A DNA stretch of 64,000 bases. It comes from Bacillota bacterium. Its GTDB lineage: Bacteria > Bacillota > Clostridia > Lachnospirales > Lachnospiraceae. A model generated the notes under the pieces. That model made no database searches. It saw only the letters and a list, made by a program, of their open reading frames with translations, and was not told the DNA's origin. The position numbers were made by a program, and so were the translations under genes. The DNA lies in assembly GCA_029558315.1 (NCBI GenBank), contig JAKQFQ010000334.1, positions 1-64,000 of the forward strand. Reading direction: 5' to 3'. Shown here piece by piece: positions 1 through 7,660 of this stretch; within the stretch, counting starts at the first letter, position 1, and each line of letters opens with the position of its first letter.

Positions 1-63
1 ATTGGCTCCTTTCGGTATTTTGGAATTTTGGTCGAGGACATTATATCAAAAAAAGGGAGGTCA

Positions 64-162
64 ATGCTCTTTTTGGTGCAAACTCCCATAAAATCAAGGT
101 TTAGAACAATAAAACAAGGTAGGTATTTGACACTACCAGAATGTGAGGGGAAGAATCTTTAA
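64..162 (+). CDS. Possible 32-codon leader ORF ahead of sigH
   Basis: A GGGAGG Shine-Dalgarno lies five bases before an ATG that opens 32 codons. The stop TAA shares its last A with the sigH ATG (TAATG), so the two reading frames would be translationally coupled. The peptide is basic and unlike any family I know. The good ribosome site and exact overlap are the only support. It could be a regulatory leader or chance. The first 60 bases hold no recognisable gene end. Confidence 0.25.
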   Translation: MLFLVQTPIKSRFRTIKQGRYLTLPECEGKNL

Positions 163-779
163 TGAAAGAATATTCCAATGTTACGGATGAGGAATTGATT
201 GTCAGAATCCGTGATGGTGAAAATGAAATCACAGATTATATCATTAATAAGTACAAGGATCTGGTTCGAAAGAAAGCACAGTCAATGTATATTTTGGGCG
301 CAGATAATGAAGATATTATTCAGGAGGGAATGATTGGCCTGTTTAAAGCAATTCGTGATTATGATGCCGGAAGGGATGCCAGTTTCTTTACATTTGCTGA
401 TATCTGTATTTCAAGACAGATGTATACTGCAATTCAGGCAGCGCACAGGCAGAAGCATTTTCCCCTGAACCATTATATCTCCTTATATAGTTCGGGAGAG
501 AAAACACCGGATGCACCGGAAGGAGCACAACTGATTAATGTATTGGCCTCGGTGTCTGATAAAAATCCAGAAAAACTCTTGATTGACAGAGAGAATATTG
601 ATCGTCTGGAACAGATCATGGAAAAGGATTTGAGTCCGTTGGAAAAGCAGGTTGTGGATTTGTTCCTGACAGGAATGGGATATGCAGAAATTGCAAGAGT
701 ACTTGGCAGAGATGAGAAATCTACGGATAATGCGCTTCAGAGAATCAAGGCAAAAATAAAAAAAGGAATGGAGCTGTAG
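162..779 (+). CDS. sigH: RNA polymerase sporulation sigma factor SigH
   Basis: Sigma-70 family factor of 205 residues, the usual SigH length. Region 2 is at about residues 20-95, with DIIQEGMIGLFKAIRDYD as the core-binding helix followed by the -10 recognition helix. Region 4 is at about 150-200 (LSPLEKQVVDLFLTGMGYAE, then a helix-turn-helix). In Bacillus and Clostridia SigH acts at the transition to sporulation, driving spo0A, ftsZ and early sporulation genes. The assignment over other alternative sigmas rests on length, the MKEYSNVTDEEL-type start and region 2/4 sequence. A GAGGGG site lies 11 bases upstream. It faces the CNNM-type gene and they share a terminator. Confidence 0.9.
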   Translation: MKEYSNVTDEELIVRIRDGENEITDYIINKYKDLVRKKAQSMYILGADNEDIIQEGMIGLFKAIRDYDAGRDASFFTFADICISRQMYTAIQAAHRQKHFPLNHYISLYSSGEKTPDAPEGAQLINVLASVSDKNPEKLLIDRENIDRLEQIMEKDLSPLEKQVVDLFLTGMGYAEIARVLGRDEKSTDNALQRIKAKIKKGMEL

Positions 780-793
780 CCCCATTCCTTTTT
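761..793. terminator. Bidirectional terminator between sigH and the CNNM gene
   Basis: GGAATGG (765-771) pairs with CCATTCC (782-788), flanked by an A-run on the left and five Ts on the right, so it can stop transcripts from either side. It overlaps the sigH stop codon and reaches the stop codon of the convergent gene. Confidence 0.85.
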
Positions 794-2081
794 ACGACTC
801 TTCGGCGGAAGAATCCGACTCCGGCAGAGGTGCAAGAGTCAGTCTGACGGAACCAATTCGATTGTTTTCAAAACTTTCCACTTTAAGGGTGGTTTTGTCT
901 TCCAGAACAACTGTCTCACCTACAGTAGGAAGACAGTCATTTAGATGTTCAATGATGATGCCACCGATAGAATCATAATCTTCACTGTCTAAATCGGTTC
1001 CCAGCTGAGCATTGATGTCATCTAGCTTCATACTGCCTTCGATCAGGTACTCGCGATCTCCTACGCATTTTAACAGATCTGCCTCATCAGCATCATACTC
1101 ATCTCGAATCTCACCAAATATTTCCTCTACCAGATCCTCCAAAGTAATCATACCTTCAGCAGCACCGTATTCATTCAGAACGATGGAGAGAGAGACATTT
1201 TTTTCACGCATTTCATTGAGCAAATCCGGAACCTTTTTATATTCATAGGTATAGTAAACTTCACGTAGAAATTGCCTTACATTAAATGAGGAAGGCTCTT
1301 TTAGGAAAATCAAATCCTTTACGTTAAGAATGCCGACAATGTTATCCGGAGAATTTTCATAGACAGGAATTCGAGTATACATATTCTGATGAAAAAGGGT
1401 TTTAACTTCTTCATAATTACTCTCAATATCTGCTTCTACAATGGAGATTCGAGGAATCATAACGTCTTTAGCCAGTGCGTCTGAAAAATCAAACAAATTG
1501 TAGATCATTTCTTTTTCTTCGGATTCAATAACGCCTTCTTCATGGCTTACATCCACATAGGAAAGCAGTTCGCTTTCTGTAATTCCAATAACCTTCTGAT
1601 CCGGGGAAATCTTAAGAATACGCAAAACCAGATTAGACAGCAAATCCACCAGGAAAACCAGTGGCGTTAGAATCAGGCATAGAAAACGAATCACAGGCGC
1701 ATAGACAAGCGCTATTTTTTCATTATTAATCATCGCTAAGGTCTTTGGGATAATCTCACCAAAGAGCAGAACCAGAATCGTCAGTACTCCGGTGGCCAGT
1801 CCAATCGCCCAGCTTCCAAATACCACGGTTGCAAAAACGGTAGCCAGAGCGGAAGTGGAGATGTTAACAATGTTATTTCCTATTAGAATTGTACTAAGCA
1901 TTTTGCTGTAGTTAGAAAGAACCTTTAGAACTGTCTTGGCACGTTTGTTGCCATCATCGGCAAGGTTCTGCAGTCGAATCTTATTGACCGTTGTAAAGGC
2001 TGTCTCAGCAGAAGAGAAAAACGCTGACAATAAAAGTAATATAAATATCAATAGTAGTTGCATCCATTGTGCTGTATTCAA
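792..2081 (-). CDS. CNNM/CorC (HlyC/CorC) family membrane protein
   Basis: A 429-residue protein with the standard order of the family. A DUF21/CNNM membrane domain covers about residues 1-180, with the signature SAFFSSAETAFT near the N terminus and several hydrophobic helices. A CBS-domain pair follows at about 200-325, then a C-terminal CorC/HlyC domain at about 345-415 (EYLIEGSMKLDDINAQLG). Family members are implicated in Mg2+ or other divalent cation efflux and were historically called hemolysins, but no hemolysin role should be inferred. The start is TTG, with AAGGAG seven bases upstream on the minus strand. It is a single gene, convergent with sigH. Confidence 0.88.
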   Translation of the reverse strand: MNTAQWMQLLLIFILLLLSAFFSSAETAFTTVNKIRLQNLADDGNKRAKTVLKVLSNYSKMLSTILIGNNIVNISTSALATVFATVVFGSWAIGLATGVLTILVLLFGEIIPKTLAMINNEKIALVYAPVIRFLCLILTPLVFLVDLLSNLVLRILKISPDQKVIGITESELLSYVDVSHEEGVIESEEKEMIYNLFDFSDALAKDVMIPRISIVEADIESNYEEVKTLFHQNMYTRIPVYENSPDNIVGILNVKDLIFLKEPSSFNVRQFLREVYYTYEYKKVPDLLNEMREKNVSLSIVLNEYGAAEGMITLEDLVEEIFGEIRDEYDADEADLLKCVGDREYLIEGSMKLDDINAQLGTDLDSEDYDSIGGIIIEHLNDCLPTVGETVVLEDKTTLKVESFENNRIGSVRLTLAPLPESDSSAEES

Positions 2082-2223
2082 AATAAACTCCTTTTTTATC
2101 CAATGTTTTCTTATTATGCAAAATCATAAGGAATCTTTGGTGAAATGTCAAGTTATTCAAATACTACGAATATAATTAGGAATAGAGAAGAATTACAATA
2201 TAGGAAAGGAATATGGTATTTTA

Positions 2224-2585
2224 ATGGAGCAAAAAAAGATTCTGTTCTCCCTGGGTAAATACTTGTTATTTTCAGTTATTCTGACAGGTATATTCTTAAT
2301 AATTCTGTCTTTTCTGCGATACTGGTTCGACCTAAAGGAATCATTGATCAATGGGGGGTCATAATAACATACGTCATTTCCTGCTTTTTTGCCGGACGGA
2401 TGGCCGGCAAACGTATGCAGAATCGACGATTTGTGTATGGAGCACTTATGGGAGGCACCTATTTTCTGCTGCTTCTTGCCGTGTCGGCAGGAACCGGAGG
2501 AGCGCAGTGGAAACCGGGGCAGGATTGCATCACAGTGTTGCTGCTTTGCACTGCAGGCGGTACTCTTGGAGGGATTGTGAGTTAA
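2224..2585 (+). pseudogene. TIGR04086-type membrane protein, frameshifted at a G6 run
   Basis: Codons from ATG 2224 read MEQKKILFSLGKYLLFSVIL and end at TAA after 45 codons. A second frame continues from the same point through VIITYVISCFFAGRMAGKRM to a stop at 2585. The two halves join without loss if the G6 run at 2353-2358 had seven Gs, giving ESLINGGVIITYV and a protein of about 120 residues with four hydrophobic helices. That matches the small TIGR04086-type membrane protein often found just upstream of SCIFF genes. It could be a true mutation, a phase-variable run, programmed -1 slippage or a sequencing error. AGGAAAGGA lies 12 bases before the ATG. Function unknown. Confidence 0.75.
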
Positions 2586-2640
2586 CAACTCTTAATTTGC
2601 AGAGAATATTGAAAAAATACTTTCTATATGAAAGGTTTTG

Positions 2641-2649
2641 TGATACAAT
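2641..2649 (+). promoter_or_regulatory. Candidate extended -10 promoter of scfA
   Basis: TGATACAAT is an extended -10 (TG-N-TACAAT) with only a poor -35 (TTTCTA at 2621-2626, 17-base spacer). It lies 62 bases upstream of the scfA ATG and just ahead of a hairpin. Not proven. Confidence 0.5.
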
Positions 2650-2659
2650 ACTGAAAGTA

Positions 2660-2686
2660 TTGGAAATGTTAGTGTGACGTTTCCAA
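2660..2686 (+). promoter_or_regulatory. 5' leader hairpin or dyad upstream of scfA
   Basis: TTGGAAATGT (2660-2669) and ACGTTTCCAA (2677-2686) form a 10-bp stem with one G-T wobble around a 7-base loop. It sits about 10 bases after the candidate -10, so it would be almost at the transcript 5' end. It could protect the mRNA or be a protein-binding dyad. There is no T-run, so it is not a terminator. The scfA ribosome site (GGAGGA, about 2699-2704) is left free. Confidence 0.6.
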
Positions 2687-2710
2687 AGGAAAAGAACGGA
2701 GGATTACGTT

Positions 2711-2854
2711 ATGAAGCATATTAAAACATTAAATACGAGAGATTTTAAGAAAAGTATGAAAAAGGGCGGTTGCGGCGAGTGCCAGACTTCCTGTCAGTCA
2801 GCATGTAAGACATCCTGTACTGTAGGAAATCAGAGCTGCGAACAGACGAAATAA
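2711..2854 (+). CDS. scfA: SCIFF six-cysteine ranthipeptide precursor
   Basis: A 47-residue peptide with an N-terminal leader (MKHIKTLNTRDFKKSMKKGG) and a core with six cysteines: CGEC, then Cys every four residues, and a last Cys near the C terminus. SCIFF (six cysteines in forty-five residues) peptides are nearly universal in Clostridia. The neighbouring radical-SAM enzyme ScfB installs Cys-to-Thr (gamma-carbon) thioether links. Threonine or serine residues suitable as acceptors follow several of the cysteines (QTSC, KTSC, CTVG). GGAGGA lies about seven bases upstream. No transporter or dedicated protease is adjacent. The mature role is unknown. Confidence 0.93.
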   Translation: MKHIKTLNTRDFKKSMKKGGCGECQTSCQSACKTSCTVGNQSCEQTK

Positions 2855-2879
2855 GGAAAACAAAAGAGACGTATTTGGG

Positions 2880-2909
2880 GAGCAGCGATCATCAAAGTCG
2901 CTGCTTCTT
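2880..2909 (+). terminator. Attenuator hairpin between scfA and scfB
   Basis: AGCAGCGA (2881-2888) and TCGCTGCT (2898-2905) are perfectly complementary around a 9-base loop, followed by the short T-rich run TCTTAT. This is a partial terminator layout that would give more peptide message than maturase message. Confidence 0.65.
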
Positions 2910-2927
2910 ATACGGTATGGAGAGAGT

Positions 2928-4322
2928 ATGATTCATCAGTATCAGAGTAATGGTTATAATATTGTTTTGGATGTAAATAGTGGAAGCGTTCACGTTGTAG
3001 ATGACATAGTTTATTCCCTGATTCCAAAGATGGAAACCGATATTGCCAACGGAATGAATGACGAAGATCTGCTTGAAAAATATGCAGGTAATGCAAGTGA
3101 TGCTGAGACGAGAGAAGCCGTTTTAGAAATTTTGACCTTGAAAAAGGAGAATATGCTTTATACAGAAGATATTTATGAAGCTTATATAGATGACTTTATG
3201 AAGCGTGAAACGGTAGTTAAAGCAATGTGCCTTCATATTGCACATGACTGTAATCTGGCATGTAAGTACTGTTTTGCCGGAGAAGGCGAATATCATGGTG
3301 ATCGTGGCTTGATGAGTTTTGAAGTAGGAAAGAAAGCTTTGGATTATCTGGTTGCCAATTCCGGAACAAGGGTGAATCTGGAAGTTGATTTCTTTGGCGG
3401 AGAACCTTTGCTGAATTGGGAGGTTGTAAAGCAGCTGGTTGCTTATGGAAGAAGTCTGGAAGAACCAAAGCACAAAAAATTCAGATTTACGGTTACAACA
3501 AATGGAACTTTACTGACAGATGATATGATGGAATTTATCAATAAGGAAATGAGTAATCTTGTTCTTAGTATTGATGGACGTAAGAAAGTAAATGATTACA
3601 TGCGTCCTTATCGTGGGGGACAGGGAAGCTATGATAAGATTGTTCCAAAGTATATTAAGGCAGCTGAGTCAAGGAAACAGATTAATTACTATGTGAGAGG
3701 GACTTATACTCATTTTAATACCGATTTTGCTGAAGATGTTCTGCATCTGGCAGATTTGGGATTTAAGCAGATATCAGTTGAACCGGTTGTTGCACCGCCG
3801 GAAGCTGATTATGCACTTACAAAGGAAGATTTACCGATTCTGATTAAACAGTATGATTATCTTGCGCAGGAAATGCTAAAACGAAGAAAAGGGGGAAAAG
3901 ATTTTAATTTCTTCCATTTCATGATTGATTTAGAAGGCGGTCCCTGTGTTGCAAAGAGATTATCCGGATGTGGATCAGGATGTGAATATTTAGCGGTTAC
4001 TCCCTGGGGTGATTTCTATCCATGCCATCAGTTCGTCGGACAGCCGGAGTATCTGATGGGAAATGTAGATGAGGGAATCACAAATACGAAGTTAAGAGAA
4101 CAGTTCCATAATTGTAACGTTTATTCTAAAGAAGCATGTAAGAACTGTTTTGCAAAGTTCTATTGTAGTGGTGGATGTGCAGCCAATGCACAGCATTTTC
4201 ATGGAAATATTTATGATGTATATGAAACAGGATGTGAATTGCAGAAGAAACGTATCGAATGCGCCATTATGTTGAAAGTAGCACAAAATGAAGAAGAGAA
4301 TGAAGAGGAGACGGTGAAATGA
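2928..4322 (+). CDS. scfB: SCIFF maturase, radical SAM/SPASM thioether-forming enzyme
   Basis: A 464-residue radical-SAM enzyme. Residues 1-95 resemble a RiPP-recognition-like N-terminal region. The 4Fe-4S motif C108-NLA-C112-KY-C115 begins the SAM barrel, with FFGGEPLLNW following as the usual GGEP motif. The C-terminal SPASM/Twitch region carries clustered cysteines (CGSGCEYL, CHQF, CKNCFAKFYCSGGC). In characterised SCIFF maturases these hold auxiliary clusters used in thioether formation on ScfA. It lies 73 bases after scfA, and its stop overlaps the secDF start (ATGA), so the transport gene is probably co-translated. Confidence 0.95.
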   Translation: MIHQYQSNGYNIVLDVNSGSVHVVDDIVYSLIPKMETDIANGMNDEDLLEKYAGNASDAETREAVLEILTLKKENMLYTEDIYEAYIDDFMKRETVVKAMCLHIAHDCNLACKYCFAGEGEYHGDRGLMSFEVGKKALDYLVANSGTRVNLEVDFFGGEPLLNWEVVKQLVAYGRSLEEPKHKKFRFTVTTNGTLLTDDMMEFINKEMSNLVLSIDGRKKVNDYMRPYRGGQGSYDKIVPKYIKAAESRKQINYYVRGTYTHFNTDFAEDVLHLADLGFKQISVEPVVAPPEADYALTKEDLPILIKQYDYLAQEMLKRRKGGKDFNFFHFMIDLEGGPCVAKRLSGCGSGCEYLAVTPWGDFYPCHQFVGQPEYLMGNVDEGITNTKLREQFHNCNVYSKEACKNCFAKFYCSGGCAANAQHFHGNIYDVYETGCELQKKRIECAIMLKVAQNEEENEEETVK

Positions 4323-6724
4323 AAAAAGGTACAGCAATTGTCGCACTGCTTGCTGTCATCGCAGCGATAGTCGGATTAGGCTATATCGTACTCTACGGTG
4401 TAGGTGAGAATGCAGCCGGTTCAGCCAGAGATACCAAGTTGGGATTGGATCTTGCCGGTGGAGTAAGTATCACATATGAGGTGGTAGGTGAAGAAGCACC
4501 TACGAAAGAAGATCTTGACGATACGATTTTTAAATTAAGAAAACGTATTGATCAGTACTCAACGGAAGCACAGGTGTATCCGGAAGGTGATCGCAGAATT
4601 AGCATTGAGATTCCTGGTGTATCAGACGCAAATGCCATTCTTCAGGATCTCGGATCTCCTGGATCGCTATACTTTATCCGTTCGGTTGGAAGTGACGGTA
4701 CTTTGAACTATCAGTATATGGAGACGGCTGGCGGAGAACAGGTTTATAAAGAGGACACCACATATTTCTGTTATGTTTCTTCGATGCCATATTTATATGA
4801 TAAAGAAACAGATGAAGTTGCTGTTGATGCCAATGGAGCACCAATACCATATACGATTATTGAAAGAGCACATGTTAAACCGCAGTATGAATTAACCAAA
4901 AGTATAGAAGATATTATTGCTGATGGATGTGCAGTACTTAGCGGAACAGATGTAGCTTCCTCAGAAGCAGTATCACATACAGATGAGTATAATGTAACGC
5001 AGAATGTGGTTGCATTACAGTTTACCGGAGAGGCTGCTCAAATCTTTGGAAATGAGACCGGAGCAGTTGCCGGAAAGGCAGGACTATACGGAACGATCGC
5101 AATATACTATGATCAGGAATTGCTGAGTGTGCCGATGGTTTCGAATCGAATCGATGGAGGCGAAGCACAAATCACCGGTATGAGTGATTTCTCTGAGGCA
5201 GAGGAACTGGCACAAAATATCAGAATCGGTGGATTGAAGCTGGAATTGCAGGAATTAAGATCGAATGTCGTAGGAGCACAGCTTGGTACGGAAGCGATTG
5301 CAACCAGTATTCTGGCCGGTATGATTGGACTTGTAATTGTTATAATTTTCATGATTACTGTATATCGTATCCCTGGATTGGCGAGTTCATTAGCCCTGAT
5401 GATTTATATCATACTGATTATGCTGGGAATCAATCTGTTTGAGATTACATTAACGTTACCGGGTATCGCAGGTATTATCCTGTCTGTCGGTATGGCGGTG
5501 GATGCCAATGTAATTATTTTCGCCAGAATTCGTGAGGAACTGGCAGATGGCATTACGGTAGAATCGGCAATTAAATCCAGTTTTTCAAAGGCTTTGTCTG
5601 CAATCATTGATGGTAATGTTACCACATTAATTGCTGCAATTGTGTTAATGATAATGGGAAGCGGTTCAATCAAAGGATTTGCCTATACGTTGGCCCTTGG
5701 TATTATTGTTTCCATGTTTACGGCACTGTTTATTACCAAGCTCATTTTGAATGCATTCTATGCAGTTGGTTTTAAGAGTGAAAAATGGTATGGAAAAGTG
5801 AAAGAGAAGAAGACAATTGATTTCCTGAAGAAGAGAAAAGTCTTCTTTGCAATATCAATTGGTGTTATTGTTTTAGGCTTTGTATTTATGGGAATCAATA
5901 AGGGTACAACAGGAGATTTCCTCAATTACAGTCTTGAATTTAAAGGTGGTTCTGCCGCTTCTGTAACATTTGAGAGTATGATGGAAAGAGATGTAATTGA
6001 GAATAATGTAATTCCGGGAATTGAAGCAATCACAGGGGATGCCAATGTACAATGGCAGACCGTGAATGATTCAAATGAAGTAGTATTTAAGACCCGTGTA
6101 TTGGATGCTACAGAGAGAGAACAGTTTGAAGATTTGATGACAACTTCCTTTGGCGTTGATAGTGCCAAAATCAGCTTTGAGACAATTGGTTCCACTATTT
6201 CAGGTGAAATGAAAAGAGAATCATTACTCGCTGTTTCTATTGCTACGATTTGTATGCTGATTTATATATGGTTTAGATTTAGTGACATTCGATTTGGTGC
6301 TAGTGCAGTATGCGCGCTGATTCACGATGTACTTGTTGTGTTGACCTTCTATGCAGTTGTTCGGTTGAGTGTCGGCAGTACATTTATCGCCTGTATGCTA
6401 ACCATTGTGGGATATTCAATCAACGCAACCATTGTAATCTTTGATCGTGTCAGAGAAAATCTGAAAGCAATGAAGAAGAAGGATACATTGGAGGATATGG
6501 TGAATAAGAGTATCACGCAGACGTTGACTAGAAGTATCTTTACTTCCCTGACTACGGCGGTGATGGTTATTGTATTGTATATTCTTGGTGTTTCTTCGAT
6601 TCGTGAATTTGCACTTCCTTTGATTATTGGTATTGTCTGTGGAACATATTCTTCTGTATGCATTACCGGTGCTTTGTGGTTTATTCTTAGAAAGAAATTT
6701 CCACAGGTTGAGAGTGATGACTAA
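4319..6724 (+). CDS. secDF: Fused protein translocase subunit SecDF
   Basis: An 801-residue fusion of SecD and SecF, which assist SecYEG-driven export using the proton gradient. The N-terminal half has one membrane helix (about 5-27), the SecD signature LGLDLAGGVSITYE (about 41-54), a large external domain, and five helices including GIILSVGMAVDANVIIFARI. The SecF half starts near residue 505, with a helix, FKGGS at about 540 and IVGYSINATIVIFDRVREN. Total length is normal for fused SecDF. It is coupled to scfB by a 4-base overlap. No yajC gene lies upstream. A terminator follows. Confidence 0.95.
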   Translation: MKKGTAIVALLAVIAAIVGLGYIVLYGVGENAAGSARDTKLGLDLAGGVSITYEVVGEEAPTKEDLDDTIFKLRKRIDQYSTEAQVYPEGDRRISIEIPGVSDANAILQDLGSPGSLYFIRSVGSDGTLNYQYMETAGGEQVYKEDTTYFCYVSSMPYLYDKETDEVAVDANGAPIPYTIIERAHVKPQYELTKSIEDIIADGCAVLSGTDVASSEAVSHTDEYNVTQNVVALQFTGEAAQIFGNETGAVAGKAGLYGTIAIYYDQELLSVPMVSNRIDGGEAQITGMSDFSEAEELAQNIRIGGLKLELQELRSNVVGAQLGTEAIATSILAGMIGLVIVIIFMITVYRIPGLASSLALMIYIILIMLGINLFEITLTLPGIAGIILSVGMAVDANVIIFARIREELADGITVESAIKSSFSKALSAIIDGNVTTLIAAIVLMIMGSGSIKGFAYTLALGIIVSMFTALFITKLILNAFYAVGFKSEKWYGKVKEKKTIDFLKKRKVFFAISIGVIVLGFVFMGINKGTTGDFLNYSLEFKGGSAASVTFESMMERDVIENNVIPGIEAITGDANVQWQTVNDSNEVVFKTRVLDATEREQFEDLMTTSFGVDSAKISFETIGSTISGEMKRESLLAVSIATICMLIYIWFRFSDIRFGASAVCALIHDVLVVLTFYAVVRLSVGSTFIACMLTIVGYSINATIVIFDRVRENLKAMKKKDTLEDMVNKSITQTLTRSIFTSLTTAVMVIVLYILGVSSIREFALPLIIGIVCGTYSSVCITGALWFILRKKFPQVESDD

Positions 6725-6747
6725 TACAGAACTTTCTACGTAAGCTG

Positions 6748-6785
6748 AAATGGTTACCCTTCCCCGCAGAAGAGTAGCCATTTTT
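6748..6785 (+). terminator. Terminator after secDF
   Basis: AAATGGTTAC (6748-6757) pairs with GTAGCCATTT (6774-6783) with one G-T wobble, followed by Ts. It closes the SCIFF-secDF unit. Confidence 0.7.
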
Positions 6786-6802
6786 CATAAATTAGGATTT
6801 CG

Positions 6803-7585
6803 ATGGAGAACGAAATGCAGAATCGGGTAAAGAAAACGAAAACAAATACACACTTACAGTGGTTTGGTGTCATATTGATTATGGGAATTGCAGTGGTAGC
6901 TGCATTTGTCATGCTGCTTTATCAGAAAAAGATTGTTATTAATCCGTATTTTTCTTCGCATTACGAGGTGTGTGGTGTAGATATCTCCAGATATCAGGGC
7001 GACGTGGATTGGGAGGTACTCTCGGCGCAGATTGATTTCGCATATATTAAAGCAACAGAGGGAAGTCTCCATGTGGATGATTGTTATAAAGAAAATGTTG
7101 AAGAAGCGCAGGAAACTCAAATACCAATCGGTGCATATCATTTCTTTAGCTTTGAGAGTTCTGGAGAAAGTCAGGCCAGTAATTATATTGCTACAGTAGG
7201 CAGATTTGATGGAATGCTGACTCCGGTAATTGATGTGGAGTATTATGCATCAGATAGAGATAGAGCGAGTACGGAAACAATACAGAGAGAATTGCATAGT
7301 ATGCTGGATTCGCTTGAAGCATATTATGGCTGCAAGCCGATGATTTATGCAACCATGACATCCTATACGTCGCTGATACAGGGGGAATTTAAAGATTATC
7401 CCATCTGGATACGAAATGTTTATTATCCACCTTTATTCATTGCAAATGACTGGACAATCTGGCAATATAGTGATAAAGGAATGCTGAAAGGTTACCATGG
7501 TGAAGAAATTTATATTGATATGAATGTGTTCCATGGAAATCGTGAAGAATTATCATCATTAAGAGTTCCGTATAATTCAAATTAA
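6803..7585 (+). CDS. Membrane-anchored GH25 muramidase
   Basis: A 260-residue protein. A basic N terminus is followed by one hydrophobic helix (about 20-42), then a GH25 domain from residue 57 to the end. Seen directly: GVDISRYQGDVDW with D60, YIKATEG with E86, AYHFF, and the catalytic pair in PVIDVEYY (D144, E146), with IWQYSD and IDMNVF near the C terminus. GH25 enzymes cut the beta-1,4 bond after N-acetylmuramic acid in peptidoglycan. The helix is likely a signal anchor that holds the enzyme outside the membrane. AGGA lies just upstream of the ATG. No phage genes are nearby, so this is more likely a wall-remodelling enzyme than an endolysin. Confidence 0.9.
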   Translation: MENEMQNRVKKTKTNTHLQWFGVILIMGIAVVAAFVMLLYQKKIVINPYFSSHYEVCGVDISRYQGDVDWEVLSAQIDFAYIKATEGSLHVDDCYKENVEEAQETQIPIGAYHFFSFESSGESQASNYIATVGRFDGMLTPVIDVEYYASDRDRASTETIQRELHSMLDSLEAYYGCKPMIYATMTSYTSLIQGEFKDYPIWIRNVYYPPLFIANDWTIWQYSDKGMLKGYHGEEIYIDMNVFHGNREELSSLRVPYNSN

Positions 7586-7611
7586 TAGTTTTTTAGTTAT
7601 TCAAAGGTAGA

Positions 7612-7617
7612 TATAAT
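7612..7617 (+). promoter_or_regulatory. Candidate -10 of the TIR gene
   Basis: A perfect TATAAT lies 44 bases before the TIR ATG, but the matching -35 region is only a T-run. It suggests the TIR gene has its own promoter. Confidence 0.35.
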
Positions 7618-7660
7618 AAAGAGGAAGCTTTTTGAAACATTCTTTTACAAAGGAGATATC

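Noticed and set aside
792-2081. Hemolysin or toxin function for the CNNM/CorC protein
   Set aside because: The name is historical; the DUF21, CBS and CorC domain order points to ion transport.
2193-2588. 131-codon open frame on the minus strand
   Set aside because: It lies opposite the frameshifted membrane protein gene, has no ribosome site, and its composition (Cys, His, Ser-rich) looks like a shadow.
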